Shown here: piece after piece, positions 37,579-46,592 of the stretch
How the letters are laid out: each line of letters opens with the position of its first letter
Numbering within the stretch: position 1 is the stretch's first letter
Source of the DNA: Streptomyces aureocirculatus
GTDB taxonomy: Bacteria; Actinomycetota; Actinomycetes; Streptomycetales; Streptomycetaceae
Direction: 5' to 3'
Assembly: GCF_000720475.1 (NCBI RefSeq)
Contig: NZ_JOAP01000051.1
Span: 1-58,672 of the forward strand
Length of the DNA: 58,672 bases
Position numbers and translations under genes: made by a program
Notes under the pieces: model-generated
What the model was told of the DNA's origin: nothing
Database searches by the model: none
Seen by the model: only the letters and a program-made list of their open reading frames with translations

Positions 37579-38199
37579 ATGGCGAAGTACTTCGACGTGC
37601 ACCCCGAGAACCCGCAGCGACGCACCATCAGCACGGTGGCGGACAGCATCCGATCCGGAGCGCTCATCGCGTATCCGACGGACTCCTGTTACGCGCTCGG
37701 CTGCCAGTTGGGCAACCGCGACGGCATCGGCCGGATCCGCTCGATCCGCAACCTCGACGACCGTCATCACTTCACCCTGGTGTGCCAGACCTTCGCGCAG
37801 TTGGGGCAGTTCGTGTACCTCGACAACGATGTGTTCCGCACCATCAAGGCGGCGACGCCGGGCAGCTACACGTTCATCCTCCCGGCGACGAAGGAGGTGC
37901 CGCGCCAGCTCCTGCACCAGAAGAAGAAGACGGTCGGGGTCCGGATCCCCGACCACGCCATCGCCCAGGCCCTGCTCGCCGAGCTCGGTGAGCCGCTGCT
38001 CTCCAGCACCCTCCTGCTGCCCGGCGAGGAGGCCCCGCTGACCCAGGGCTGGGAGATCAAGGAGCGTCTCGACCACGTGGTGGACGCGGTCATCGACTCC
38101 GGCGACTGCGGCACGGAGCCGACCACCGTCATCGACTTCTCCGGCGGCGACGTCGAGATCGTCCGGCGGGGCGCCGGGGACACCTCCCGGTTCGAGTAG
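37579..38199 (+). CDS. L-threonylcarbamoyladenylate synthase-like protein (YciO/Sua5/YrdC)
   Basis: 206 residues with the YrdC fold: SIRSGALIAYPTDSCYALGC (nucleotide/substrate site), RIRSIRNLDDRHHFTLVCQT, AATPGSYTFILPATKEVP, KKKTVGVRIPDH and LSSTLLLPGEE. Matches the YciO subgroup in length (no Sua5 domain). YrdC/TsaC makes threonylcarbamoyl-AMP for tRNA t6A; YciO paralogs have a related but less certain role. Stands alone, GC-rich flanks. Confidence 0.88.
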   Translation: MAKYFDVHPENPQRRTISTVADSIRSGALIAYPTDSCYALGCQLGNRDGIGRIRSIRNLDDRHHFTLVCQTFAQLGQFVYLDNDVFRTIKAATPGSYTFILPATKEVPRQLLHQKKKTVGVRIPDHAIAQALLAELGEPLLSSTLLLPGEEAPLTQGWEIKERLDHVVDAVIDSGDCGTEPTTVIDFSGGDVEIVRRGAGDTSRFE

Positions 38200-38317
38200 G
38201 TTACGGCCCGCTCCGCCCCTTCACCCTGACGCACCACTGCGCTTCCTCGCAGTCGGCGGCCGAGTCCTATCAAATGGAGAACGTCAGCTCCCTCCCTCCC
38301 CACAGGAGAGCAATTCC

Positions 38318-38488
38318 ATGCGTATTCGTACCGCCTTCGCCGCCGCCGTCCTGGCGGCCGCAGCCACCGTCGCCGCCGCCGGTACCGCCGCCGCCGACGA
38401 CGCTCCCGAGCGCGTCACCAACGTCCACGCCACCGTCCACGCCATCGGCAACTCCACACCGACCTTCGGCGAGATGGACCTGGACTGA
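38318..38488 (+). CDS. Small exported peptide (56 aa)
   Basis: ATG 38318 with GGAGAG 8 nt upstream encodes a signal peptide (MRIRTAFAAAVLAAAATVAA, cleavage near AAA-DD) followed by about 30 mature residues beginning DDAPERVTNVHATVHAIGNS and ending FGEMDLD. Too short for routine ORF lists, but coding bias, ribosome site, signal peptide and a perfect 16-bp terminator hairpin 14 nt downstream all agree. No cysteines, so not an obvious bacteriocin. Function unknown. Confidence 0.75.
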   Translation: MRIRTAFAAAVLAAAATVAAAGTAAADDAPERVTNVHATVHAIGNSTPTFGEMDLD

Positions 38489-38502
38489 CGTCCCGTTCCC
38501 CC

Positions 38503-38538
38503 GGGCGGCCCCGGTACCTCCCGGTACCGGGGCCGCCC
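38503..38538. terminator. 16-bp bidirectional hairpin terminator
   Basis: GGGCGGCCCCGGTACC (38503-38518), 4-nt loop, exact reverse complement (38523-38538), between the small peptide gene and the convergent GDPD gene (ends 38563). Confidence 0.9.
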
Positions 38539-38562
38539 GCTGTCCGCTGTCCGCGGCGGGGC

Positions 38563-40047
38563 TCAGCGGCGCACCGGCTCCCACTGGAGGTAGTCCAGGT
38601 TCCAGTTCTGCGGCACCTTGTCGTCAAGGGACAGCCGCAGGGTGTGCCTGCCGCTGTTCAGGCGGCGCGTGACACCGCTGCCCTGGAGGGCGAAGGCGTG
38701 GTGCGCCGTCGTGTTGACCACCCGGACGGGGCCGCTCGCCGGGCCGCGGTCGAAGGCGACGCGGTAGGTCCCTGCCGGTGAGTAGGGCGACGACACCCGG
38801 GCCCTGAGGGTGTAGTCACCGGTCCGCGGCACGTCCACGGTGTACGTCAGCCACTCCGTGCCGCGCATCCAGCACACCACCACCGCGCCGTCGTGGTCAC
38901 AGATGTCGACCCCGTCGCCGGGCCGGCCGGGTCCGTCGCCCCGGTTCCCGGGATCGGTGTCGTGGTAGGCGACCCCCTCCTCGCCGGGTGCGTACGCCTC
39001 CCCCTGGACCCGCACCGCGCCGGGCGGCACCTGGTTCACCGGGCCTTTGGCCAGGTACGTCTTCAGCTCCTCGACGTTGTCGGTCTGGATGACCGTCGCC
39101 TGGTAGGTGTCGATGAGCCTGCCCCAGCCGCGCGCGGGGTCGATCAGGGAGGCTTCGTCGGTGTGCCGGGCGGCGAACTCGTCGCGCATGCTGTTGATCC
39201 ATACGCGGCCGGTGCCCCGCACTCCCTTCAGGAAGGCGGCGTCGGCCACCGCGTCCTTGACGTCGTCGAAGACGACCTCGAAAGCGGGCGGGGCGGCGTC
39301 ACCGAACTCCTTGACCGAACCGGCGTTGTCGTCGTCGACGAGGTGCATGTAGAGCGCGTCCGGGTGGCGGGTGCGGAACGCCCGTACCTCGGGCACGGCC
39401 GCCCGGGACTTGAACAGGCCGTTGCGCACGGTACCGGTCTGTTTCAGGACGCCCATGACGGCCTCCCGTTCCCGCCAGGCCTGGTCGAGGTTGACGAGTC
39501 CGCGGGTTCTGGCCGCCTTCATGGCGTCGGCGAGCGTGGGCACATGATGCTCGGTGAGCGCCGCCTGACGGCCGCCGAGACCCACGCGCAGGCGCAGCGC
39601 CCGCAGCTCGGCGTAGGTGATGTCAGCGACGCGTCCCGTGCCGTTGGTGGTGCGCTCCAAGGTCTCGTCGTGCATCAGGACGGGGACGCCGTCCTTGGTG
39701 AGCTGGATGTCGACCTCGACGATCTCGGCTCCGTCGGCGAACGCCGCCTCGATCGCGGGCAGGCTGTTCTCGGGGGCCTTGCGCCACTGGCCGCGGTGGG
39801 CGGCGGTCAGCACAGCGGCCTTGGGTCCGTGGTCGAGGAAGGCGCGGAGCGCGCGGTCGGCGGCGGTCTCCGACGGTGCTTCACGGGCCGCCGCGGTCGT
39901 CGTGCCCGGGGTGGTGGTGAGCGCCAGCGTGCAGGCGGCGGTGAGGGTGGTGACCAGTACGCCGTAGCAACTGCGGCGCGTGGTGCTGTCGGTCGACGAG
40001 GGCGAGGGCCTGGGCGCAGGCATGGGCTTGGGCATGGGCGTGAGCAT
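38563..40047 (-). CDS. Secreted glycerophosphodiester phosphodiesterase with C-terminal carbohydrate-binding-like module
   Basis: 494 residues. An N-terminal MPKPMPAP-repeat and hydrophobic segment (CYGVLVTTLTAACTLALT) form an export signal. The GDPD TIM barrel follows: AHRGQWRKAPENSLPAIEAA, EIVEVDIQLTKDGVPVLMHD, ERTTNGTGRV and later RVWINSMRDE; the His/Glu/Asp metal and catalytic residues are present. The last 140 residues (VDICDHDGAVVVCWMRGTEW, YTVDVPRTGDYTLRARVSS, then GRHTLRLSLDDKVPQNWNLD) are a CBM6/35-like jelly roll. It probably hydrolyses glycerophosphodiesters or teichoic-acid-type polymers outside the cell. The exact start is uncertain (ATGs at 40047, 40035, 40023). Confidence 0.88.
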   Translation of the reverse strand: MLTPMPKPMPAPRPSPSSTDSTTRRSCYGVLVTTLTAACTLALTTTPGTTTAAAREAPSETAADRALRAFLDHGPKAAVLTAAHRGQWRKAPENSLPAIEAAFADGAEIVEVDIQLTKDGVPVLMHDETLERTTNGTGRVADITYAELRALRLRVGLGGRQAALTEHHVPTLADAMKAARTRGLVNLDQAWREREAVMGVLKQTGTVRNGLFKSRAAVPEVRAFRTRHPDALYMHLVDDDNAGSVKEFGDAAPPAFEVVFDDVKDAVADAAFLKGVRGTGRVWINSMRDEFAARHTDEASLIDPARGWGRLIDTYQATVIQTDNVEELKTYLAKGPVNQVPPGAVRVQGEAYAPGEEGVAYHDTDPGNRGDGPGRPGDGVDICDHDGAVVVCWMRGTEWLTYTVDVPRTGDYTLRARVSSPYSPAGTYRVAFDRGPASGPVRVVNTTAHHAFALQGSGVTRRLNSGRHTLRLSLDDKVPQNWNLDYLQWEPVRR

Positions 40048-40158
40048 CGGTCAGTGGAGGCCGTCCGTCCACGACCGCGCACGGCCTGTCGCGCCGAGCA
40101 CGCGCACGTGCCCGTTCGCCCGGCTCCGTCGGGGGGAACGCGCCGACCGCCTTGATCG

Positions 40159-40201
40159 TTCGACGGTTCGGGCATCAGAACCGTACTTCGACGGTTCGGG
40201 C
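40159..40201. promoter_or_regulatory. Palindrome and direct repeats upstream of the GNAT gene
   Basis: ttcgacggttcgggc occurs at 40159-40173 and again at 40187-40201. The second copy overlaps a perfect inverted repeat GAACCGT-N6-ACGGTTC at 40178-40197. More ccgtac/gtacgg elements follow to 40235. Looks like an operator between divergently transcribed GDPD and GNAT genes. Confidence 0.5.
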
Positions 40202-40284
40202 GTCCGTACCGTACGCCGCATCCGGACCGTACGGCGGTGCCGTTGTCCGACGCGTACGCAGCACCTCACAGGCAGGGAGAGAAC

Positions 40285-40911
40285 ATGGCAGCCACACCCC
40301 TCGTCCGCCCCGCCACGGAGCAGGACTCGCCCGCCGCCGTCCGGACGCTCACACAGGCCTTCGCCGACTACCCCTTCACCCGGCACGTGGTGGCCGCGGA
40401 GGGGCACGCCGAGCGCGTGGGGCGGCTCCAGGAGCTGTTCCTGACCCGGATAGGCCTTCCGTACGGGCGCGTGTGGGTCACCGACGACGCGCGGGCCGTG
40501 GCCGTGTGGACGACGCCGGAGCAGGACCCCGGGCCGGGCTTCGCCGAGGTGGGGCCGCGCCTCGCGGAGCTCGCGGGCGAGCGCGCACCGGCCTTCGCCT
40601 CCGCCGAGCAGGCCCTGGGGCCGCACCGGCCGACCGAGCCCGTGTGGTTCCTCGCGACCATAGGCGTCGCCCCCGACGCACAGGGACAGGGTCTCGGCCG
40701 GGCGGTGCTCGCGCCCGGCCTCGACGCGGCGGACCGCGCGGGGCACGCGGCGTTCCTGGAGACGTCCAGCGAGCGGAACGTGTCGTTCTACGAGCGCCTC
40801 GGCTTCGTGGTGACCGCCGATATCGAACTGCCCGACGGCGGGCCCCGCACCTGGTGCATGCTCCGGGCGGCACCCGGCGAACCGGAGCGGCGGGCCGATC
40901 GACGCCGGTGA
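40285..40911 (+). CDS. GNAT family N-acetyltransferase
   Basis: 208 residues from ATG 40285 (GGGAGAG upstream). GNAT fold: LVRPATEQDSPAAVRTLTQA, FADYPFTRHVV, GVAPDAQGQGLGRAVLAPGL (acetyl-CoA loop QGQGLG) and FLETSSERNVSFYERLGFVV. Similar to small-molecule acetyltransferases of Streptomyces such as puromycin-type N-acetyltransferases in overall pattern, but the substrate cannot be assigned. Upstream operator-like repeats suggest regulated expression. Confidence 0.88.
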   Translation: MAATPLVRPATEQDSPAAVRTLTQAFADYPFTRHVVAAEGHAERVGRLQELFLTRIGLPYGRVWVTDDARAVAVWTTPEQDPGPGFAEVGPRLAELAGERAPAFASAEQALGPHRPTEPVWFLATIGVAPDAQGQGLGRAVLAPGLDAADRAGHAAFLETSSERNVSFYERLGFVVTADIELPDGGPRTWCMLRAAPGEPERRADRRR

Positions 40912-41091
40912 TCGTCAGGCCACCGGCTCCCCCGGCAGGGGCAGAGTCCACGGCCGCGGATGCCCCTGGCAGGGCCCGCGGCCGCGGCTCCCCCGGCGCG
41001 ACGCACGGGCGGTCCCGTCCCGGGCGGTCCGCCGCCGTAAGGTATGGCGGACACCCCACCGCATTGCTGTACGAAAACGGAGCAAGTTCCC

Positions 41092-42009
41092 GTGCCGTCG
41101 ACCCTCCAGCCGGTCCTTGACCGCATCGCCGCCGAGATCGAGGCCCTGCCGGGGCGCGGCAGCCCCGCCGACTACATCCCGGCGCTCGCCTGCGCCGACC
41201 TCCGGCGCTTCGGCATGGCGGTCGCCGAACTCGACGGCACGGTCTACGGAGTGGGCGACTGGCAGCACCCCTTCTCCTCGCAGTCCATCACCAAGGTCTT
41301 CACCCTCGCCCTCGACCTCTCCCTGGAGGGTGACGTGCTGTGGGAGCACGTCGGCCGTGAGCCGTCGGGCAACCCCTTCAACTCCCTGGTCCAGTTGGAG
41401 TACGAGAACGGCATCCCCCGCAACCCCTTCATCAACGCGGGCGCCCTCGTCGTCACCGACCGTCTCCAGACCCTGACCGGCGACGCGTCCGGCACGCTGC
41501 TCTCCTTCCTGCGCGCCGAGTCCGGCAACGACGGGCTGAGCTTCGACGAGAAGGTCGCCGCCTCCGAGACCGCGCACGGCGACCGCAATGCCGCCCTCGC
41601 CCACTTCATGGCGTCGTACGGCAACATCGGCACCCCCGTGCCCGCCCTCCTCGACGAGTACTTCCGCCAGTGCTCGGTCGAGGCCTCCTGCGCCGACCTC
41701 GCACTGGCCGCCGGATTCCTCGCCCGGCACGGCATACGGGCCGACGGCTCGACGCTGCTCACCCGCAGCCGGGCCAAGCAGGTCAACGCGGTCATGCTGA
41801 CCTGCGGCACCTACGACGCGGCCGGGGACTTCGCACACCGCGTGGGCCTGCCCGGCAAGAGCGGCGTGGGCGGCGGCATCATCGCGGTCGTCCCCGGCCG
41901 CTGCACCGTGTGCGTCTGGAGCCCGGGCCTCGACCGGCGCGGCAACTCGGTGGCGGGCGTCGCCGCCCTCGACCGCTTCACCACGCTGACCGGGCTCTCC
42001 GTGTTCTGA
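41092..42009 (+). CDS. glsA: Glutaminase A
   Basis: 305 residues from GTG 41092 (GGAG 10 nt upstream; ATG 41044 gives a poorly conserved leader). Serine-dependent beta-lactamase-like glutaminase: ADYIPALACADLRRFGMAVA, FSSQSITKVFTLALDL (catalytic SxxK), EPSGNPFNSLVQLEYENGIP, NPFINAGALVVTD and GLPGKSGVGGGIIAVVPGRC. Converts glutamine to glutamate and ammonia. The stop codon lies inside a 16-nt direct repeat (42004-42019, 42024-42039). Confidence 0.95.
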   Translation: MPSTLQPVLDRIAAEIEALPGRGSPADYIPALACADLRRFGMAVAELDGTVYGVGDWQHPFSSQSITKVFTLALDLSLEGDVLWEHVGREPSGNPFNSLVQLEYENGIPRNPFINAGALVVTDRLQTLTGDASGTLLSFLRAESGNDGLSFDEKVAASETAHGDRNAALAHFMASYGNIGTPVPALLDEYFRQCSVEASCADLALAAGFLARHGIRADGSTLLTRSRAKQVNAVMLTCGTYDAAGDFAHRVGLPGKSGVGGGIIAVVPGRCTVCVWSPGLDRRGNSVAGVAALDRFTTLTGLSVF

Positions 42010-42039
42010 GGGGTCCGGCCGTCTTCTGAGGGGTCCGGC
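42004..42039 (+). repeat. 16-nt direct repeat containing the glutaminase stop codon
   Basis: ttctgaggggtccggc at 42004-42019 and 42024-42039, 20-nt period; the first copy includes the TGA stop (42007-42009). Confidence 0.9.
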
Positions 42040-42048
42040 GCCGGACTG

Positions 42049-43683
42049 TCAGGGCGTTGCGGGGCTCACCGACGGCAGGTAGCGGGGTGCGCGCCAGGCG
42101 TGGAGCTGTCGCTCCACCGCGGCTCCCAGCGAAAGGAGCGCGGCGTCCTGGTGGTCACCGGCCATCAGCAGGACGCCGACCGGGAGTTCGCCCACGGACC
42201 CGGCGGGCACCGAGAGGGACGGGTAGCCCGCGACGGCCGCGGGGGTCGAGGACGGGATCACGTCGTTGTCACCGCGCGCGCAGTCGGTCGTCCAGGCGGG
42301 CGGGTTCGCCGGCGAGGCGATGGCGTCGAGGTCGTGGGCGGCCATCGTCTCGTCGATCGAGCGCCGCGACAGGTCGGCGAGCTCCGCGCGCATGGCGCGG
42401 TACTCGGGGTCGGTGGTGGACGGTGCGGCCAGGGCCTGTTCGAACAGTTCCTGTCCGGCGAAGCAGGTCTGCTCCTGCGGGTGGGTGCGGTTGAACTCGA
42501 TCAGCGCGGCGAGGTCGCGGGGGCCCTCGCGGGTGCCGAGGTAGGCGTCGATGTCCCGGTGGAACTCGCTGAGCAGCGCCGGGAACTCAAGTTCGGCGAG
42601 GCGCGCCTGGTACGGGGGCGTCACCTCGACGACCTCGGCACCGGCGCCCCGTAGCTTCTGTGCCGTACGGGTCATCACGGCGTCGACGTCGGGGCCGAGG
42701 GACGGCAGCCGCCACAGCCCTATCCGCTTGCCCCGCAGCCCGCCCTTCCGCACGTTCCGCGGGTCGAGCGGCCCGCCGGGGGCGAGGCGCTCGCCGCGGC
42801 CCGTGGAGCGGTCGCCGCCGAGTCGCCCGGAGTTGTCGCCGCCGATCACGGACAGGGTGAGCGCGGTGTCGATCACGTTGCGGGCCATGGGCCCCGCGGT
42901 GTCCTGCTCGGCGGAGATCGGCACCACGCCGGTCCCGCTCACCAGGCCGAGGCTCGGCTTGTGGCCGACCACCCCGTTCATCCCGGCCGGGCACACGATG
43001 GATCCGTCGGTCTCGGTGCCGATCGCCACCTGGGACAAGGACGCGGCGAGCGCGGCGGCCGATCCGGAGGACGACCCGCACGGGTTGCGGTCGAGCACGA
43101 ACGGGTTGTTGGTCTGCCCGCCCACGGCCGACCAGCCCGATGTCGGCTTCGCCGCCCGGAAGTTGGCCCACTCGGACAGATTGGTCTTGCCCAGGATCAC
43201 CGCGCCCGCCCGCTTCAGCCGGGTCACCAGGACGGCGTCCTTGGCCGGTGGCTCGCCTGCGAGGGCGAGGGACCCGGCCGTGGTCGGCATGTCCCGGGTG
43301 TCGACGTTGTCCTTGAGCAGTACGGGGATGCCGTCGAGCGGCCCGCGTGCCTCGCCGCGCCGGTGCCTGGCATCACTGGCCGCGGCCTGGCGGAGCGCCG
43401 CCGGGCTGGTGTGCAGCACCGCGTTGATCTTCGGGTCGACGGTCTCGATCCGCCGCAGGTAGGCGCGGGTCAGCGCCGACGACGTCAGGGACCCCTTGTG
43501 CATGCGCGCTTGCAGTTGGGGGATCGTCACTGTGTCCAGGTCGATCCCCTTCAGGGCGGACGACCCGGTCGGCCGGTTCTCGGCGTCGGGGCCGGCCGCC
43601 ACCGCGTTCGGGCCCATCATGCCCGCAAGGAGCGACCCGGCCGCGAGGGCGACGGTCAGTACACCAACTCTCGTTTTCCTCAT
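42049..43683 (-). CDS. Secreted amidase (amidase-signature family)
   Basis: 544 residues from ATG 43683. Signal peptide RKTRVGVLTVALAAGSLLAG. The amidase signature triad is intact: Lys in GIPVLLKDNVDT, Ser in GSSSGSAAALAASL and Ser in GTETDGSIVCPAG. Also NAVLHTSPAALRQAAASDAR and GKTNLSEWANFR as in family members such as peptide or aryl amidases. It lies 71 nt after the WYL regulator on the same strand and could be controlled by it. The substrate (extracellular amides) is unknown. Confidence 0.92.
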   Translation of the reverse strand: MRKTRVGVLTVALAAGSLLAGMMGPNAVAAGPDAENRPTGSSALKGIDLDTVTIPQLQARMHKGSLTSSALTRAYLRRIETVDPKINAVLHTSPAALRQAAASDARHRRGEARGPLDGIPVLLKDNVDTRDMPTTAGSLALAGEPPAKDAVLVTRLKRAGAVILGKTNLSEWANFRAAKPTSGWSAVGGQTNNPFVLDRNPCGSSSGSAAALAASLSQVAIGTETDGSIVCPAGMNGVVGHKPSLGLVSGTGVVPISAEQDTAGPMARNVIDTALTLSVIGGDNSGRLGGDRSTGRGERLAPGGPLDPRNVRKGGLRGKRIGLWRLPSLGPDVDAVMTRTAQKLRGAGAEVVEVTPPYQARLAELEFPALLSEFHRDIDAYLGTREGPRDLAALIEFNRTHPQEQTCFAGQELFEQALAAPSTTDPEYRAMRAELADLSRRSIDETMAAHDLDAIASPANPPAWTTDCARGDNDVIPSSTPAAVAGYPSLSVPAGSVGELPVGVLLMAGDHQDAALLSLGAAVERQLHAWRAPRYLPSVSPATP

Positions 43684-43754
43684 GGGTGTCAGCGCACTAC
43701 ACGTACCTCGTCCGGCGCAAGCACCTACGGGCAGTGGGCCGGGCAGCCGGCCGG

Positions 43755-44714
43755 TCATTCCATGGCGCGCAGAACGCGGTCGGCGGTGGCGCGGAGGTGC
43801 TCGCGGACGGCGGGGTCCGCGTCGAGCGTGTAGTCGGCGTCCAGTGCCGCCAGGGTCTGCGCGACGCGGGTGAGGACGTCGGCGGAGGCGTCGACGCGGC
43901 AGGTGTGGTCGTCGAGGGCCTTGATGCGGGCGCCCAGGCCGTGGGTGTGGGCGCGGACCTGTTCGGCGGGGGCGTCGACGGTGGCGATCGCGCGGTGGCG
44001 GGTGGGCGCGGCGGTGAGGTGCCGGGCCACGAACGCCGCGGGGTCGCCGCCGGGTACGGGGCGCGGCGGGACGCGGCGGCCTGTCGGGGCGGGGTCGGCC
44101 ATGCGGTCGAGGCGGAAGAGGCGCCAGTCGTCCCGGGCGGTGTCGTGGGCCAGCAGGTACCACAGGTCGCCGGAGGCGATCAGGTGGCAGGGCTCGGCAC
44201 GGCGTGGGGCGGCGGCGCCGTCCCGGGTGGTGTAGTCGAAGGTGACGATCTCATGGTCGCGGCAGGCACCGGCCAGGGTGGCGAGGAGCGCGGGGTCGGC
44301 GCGCGGTCCGCGGTCCTCCCAGGAGATGCCGCTCAGGGTGGTCTGGAGGGCGGCGACCTGCCCGCGCAGTCGGCGGGGCAGGACCTGTTCGAGCTTGGCC
44401 AGGGCTTGGAGGGCGGAGTCCTCCATGCCGGTGAGCCCGCCGGCCGCGGTGCGCAGGGCGACGGCGACGACCACGGCTTCGTCGTCGTCGAGGACGAGGG
44501 GCGGCAGTGCCGTGCCGGAGGCCAGGCGGTAGCCGCCGCCGTGGCCGCGGGCGCTGTGCACCGGATATCCCATGTCCCGCAGCCGGTCGATGTCCCGGCG
44601 CAGGGTGCGCGCGGTCACGTGCAGCCGGTCGGCCAGCTCCTCGCCCGCCCACTCCCGCCGGGCCTGCAGCAGGGACAGCAGCCGCAGGACGCGTGCGGTC
44701 ATGTCACTCGTCAT
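43755..44714 (-). CDS. YafY-type HTH/WYL-domain transcriptional regulator
   Basis: 319 residues from ATG 44714 (or 44702). N-terminal DeoR-like helix-turn-helix (RVLRLLSLLQARREWAGEEL, VTARTLRRDIDRLRDMGYPV), then the WYL module (IVTFDYTTRDGAAAPRRAEP with WYLLAHDTARDDWRLFRLDR) and a C-terminal WCX extension. WYL domains sense ligands, often nucleic-acid fragments, in actinomycetes and defence loci; no defence genes are near here. Probable control of the downstream amidase. Confidence 0.9.
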   Translation of the reverse strand: MTSDMTARVLRLLSLLQARREWAGEELADRLHVTARTLRRDIDRLRDMGYPVHSARGHGGGYRLASGTALPPLVLDDDEAVVVAVALRTAAGGLTGMEDSALQALAKLEQVLPRRLRGQVAALQTTLSGISWEDRGPRADPALLATLAGACRDHEIVTFDYTTRDGAAAPRRAEPCHLIASGDLWYLLAHDTARDDWRLFRLDRMADPAPTGRRVPPRPVPGGDPAAFVARHLTAAPTRHRAIATVDAPAEQVRAHTHGLGARIKALDDHTCRVDASADVLTRVAQTLAALDADYTLDADPAVREHLRATADRVLRAME

Positions 44715-44792
44715 GGATCCCACTATGCACGCGTCAAAGGACAGAGACTGTCCGCAAAGCGGACTATGTGTGTGCCGACCGCGCGGTGCCCC

Positions 44793-44823
44793 CCGGACCG
44801 GGCGGGCGAGCCGTTCGGTCCGG
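44793..44823 (-). terminator. Possible terminator between FAD oxidase and regulator
   Basis: CCGGACCG (44793-44800) and CGGTCCGG (44816-44823), an 8-bp stem with 15-nt loop, 30 nt beyond the stop of the FAD-linked oxidase gene. Weaker than the other hairpins listed. Confidence 0.4.
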
Positions 44824-44852
44824 AGGGTTCGGCGCCGTGGTGGTGTACGGGG

Positions 44853-46592
44853 TTACGGCAGGCGGACGGACTGTGCGTGCCGGAAGATGTTCTTCGGGTC
44901 CCAGGCCGCCTTCGTCTTCTGCAGGCGGGCGTAGTTGTCCTTGTAGTACAGGCTGTTCCACGTCGCCGACGAGGTGTTCCAGGCGGCGTCGCCGAGGTCC
45001 TTGTCGGGGTAGTTGACGTAGCAGCCGTCGTTGATCTCGTTCGGTACGGGGACGCCGCCGGTCTCCGCGTACACGTCCCGGTAGAAGTCCCGGATCCACG
45101 CCAGGTGGCGGGCCTCGTCGGCCGGGTCGGTCCAGTAGGTCTGGTACTGGAGCTTGAGCACCGAGTCGCGCTGCGGCACGGCGGTGTCGCCGGGCTTGGC
45201 CGCGTTGATGCGGCCGCCGTAGGAGTCGACCTGGACCAGGGCGTCGCCGTTGCTGTAGTCGGTCCGGGACAGGTGCTTGTACATCGCCTTGATCTGCGTG
45301 GCGGAGAAGCCCTTGCGCGCGTAGGCCGACTTGTACTTGCCGTACAGCGTGGGGTTGCCGCCGCTGAGGTAGTCGGTGGCGATGTACCAGGGGAGCTTGC
45401 GCGGGGCGGCGAACTGCGGCATGGCGGCGTGCTCGCCCATGCGGTTCGTCATCGCCTGACGCGTGACGCCCACGCCCGCGGTGACAGCGGCCAGGTAGTC
45501 GTCGAGCAGGCCCTGGGCGCCGGGGACCGTGGCGTCCATCTGCGTGAGCAGACCGATCTGGCCGTTGGAGCTGTGGTTCAGCTTCAGCAGGCCGAACAGG
45601 GAGTTGTACTTGGAGTCCGGGGCGCTGTTCTTCTCGTGCCAGGCGCCCCAGTTCTGCAGGAGCCGGGTGAAGGACGCCTCGGTCATGTCCTTCCAGGGGA
45701 AGGACGTGGCGTGCACGAAGACCTCGGACGGCGGCTTGGGAAGCAGCTTGGACGGGTCGGTGCCGGTGGCGCCGGGAGAGCGCAGCCAGTAGCGGGTGAT
45801 CAGGCCGAAGTTGCCGCCACCGCCGCCGGTGTGGGCCCACCAGAGGTCCTTCAGAGCGGCGTCGCTGGAGTCGCGGGTGGCGACGACCGCCTTGGCGGTG
45901 CCGTTCTTGTCGACCGTGACGACCTCGACGCCGTAGAGGTGGTCGACGGTCAGGCCCTGGAGGCGGGACAGCAGGCCGTAGCCGCCGCCCGATATGTGGC
46001 CGCCGACACCGACGGACGCGCAGGACCCGGCCGGGAGCGTGACGCCGTACAGCTTGTAGAGGGTCTCGTAGACCTGGAGGTTGGAGGCGCCGCCCTCGAC
46101 CGCGAAGGCGTTCCTGCCGCTGTCGTAGTAGACCTGCGTCATCCCGGACATGTCGATGACGACCTGGACGTCCTTGTTGAAGACGAAGTCCTCGTAGCAG
46201 TGGCCGCCGCTGCGCACGGTGAGCCTCTTGCCGGCGGAGACGGCCTCCTGCACGGCCCGTACCGCCTGCGCGGTGGTCGTGACCAGACGGACGTAGTCGG
46301 GGCTCGCGACCCAGCGCTGGTTGATGCCGCGCACCAGGTCGGGGAAGCGTGAGTCGTTCGGGACGACGGTGATGTAGTCGGTCGTGGCGACGGTGGTCCC
46401 CGCGTCGGCGACGGTGGTCGCGGCCACAGCCGCGGCGCCCGAGCGCGGCGCGGCTTCGGCTGTCGTGGGCAGCGCGGTGGACAGGGCCGCCCCGCCGGCG
46501 ACCGCTGCGGCGCCGGTGAGGAGGGATCTACGGCCCACCTGTCTGTCCTGCTTCGCCACGTCCGACTCGTTTGCCTTGTTTGTCTTTCTCAC
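44853..46592 (-). CDS. Tat-exported FAD-linked oxidase (berberine-bridge-enzyme type)
   Basis: 579 residues; GTG 46592 has GGGGGAG upstream, GTG 46598 is closer to it. Twin-arginine signal VGRRSLLTGAAAVAGGAALS. FAD-binding PCMH domain with LTVRSGGHCYEDF (His for covalent FAD) and LPAGSCASVGVGGHISGGGY (Cys for the second covalent bond), so bicovalent flavin is likely. C-terminal BBE motif: GDAAWNTSSATWNSLYYKDN. Oxidises alcohols or sugars with O2 outside the cell; substrate unknown. The 216 nt upstream (46599-46814) are A/T-richer and hold its promoter. Confidence 0.92.
   Translation of the reverse strand: MRKTNKANESDVAKQDRQVGRRSLLTGAAAVAGGAALSTALPTTAEAAPRSGAAAVAATTVADAGTTVATTDYITVVPNDSRFPDLVRGINQRWVASPDYVRLVTTTAQAVRAVQEAVSAGKRLTVRSGGHCYEDFVFNKDVQVVIDMSGMTQVYYDSGRNAFAVEGGASNLQVYETLYKLYGVTLPAGSCASVGVGGHISGGGYGLLSRLQGLTVDHLYGVEVVTVDKNGTAKAVVATRDSSDAALKDLWWAHTGGGGGNFGLITRYWLRSPGATGTDPSKLLPKPPSEVFVHATSFPWKDMTEASFTRLLQNWGAWHEKNSAPDSKYNSLFGLLKLNHSSNGQIGLLTQMDATVPGAQGLLDDYLAAVTAGVGVTRQAMTNRMGEHAAMPQFAAPRKLPWYIATDYLSGGNPTLYGKYKSAYARKGFSATQIKAMYKHLSRTDYSNGDALVQVDSYGGRINAAKPGDTAVPQRDSVLKLQYQTYWTDPADEARHLAWIRDFYRDVYAETGGVPVPNEINDGCYVNYPDKDLGDAAWNTSSATWNSLYYKDNYARLQKTKAAWDPKNIFRHAQSVRLP

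Noticed and set aside
43686..46352. 888-codon plus-strand frame over the WYL regulator and FAD oxidase
   Set aside because: Antisense shadow; the minus-strand products have full catalytic and DNA-binding motifs.
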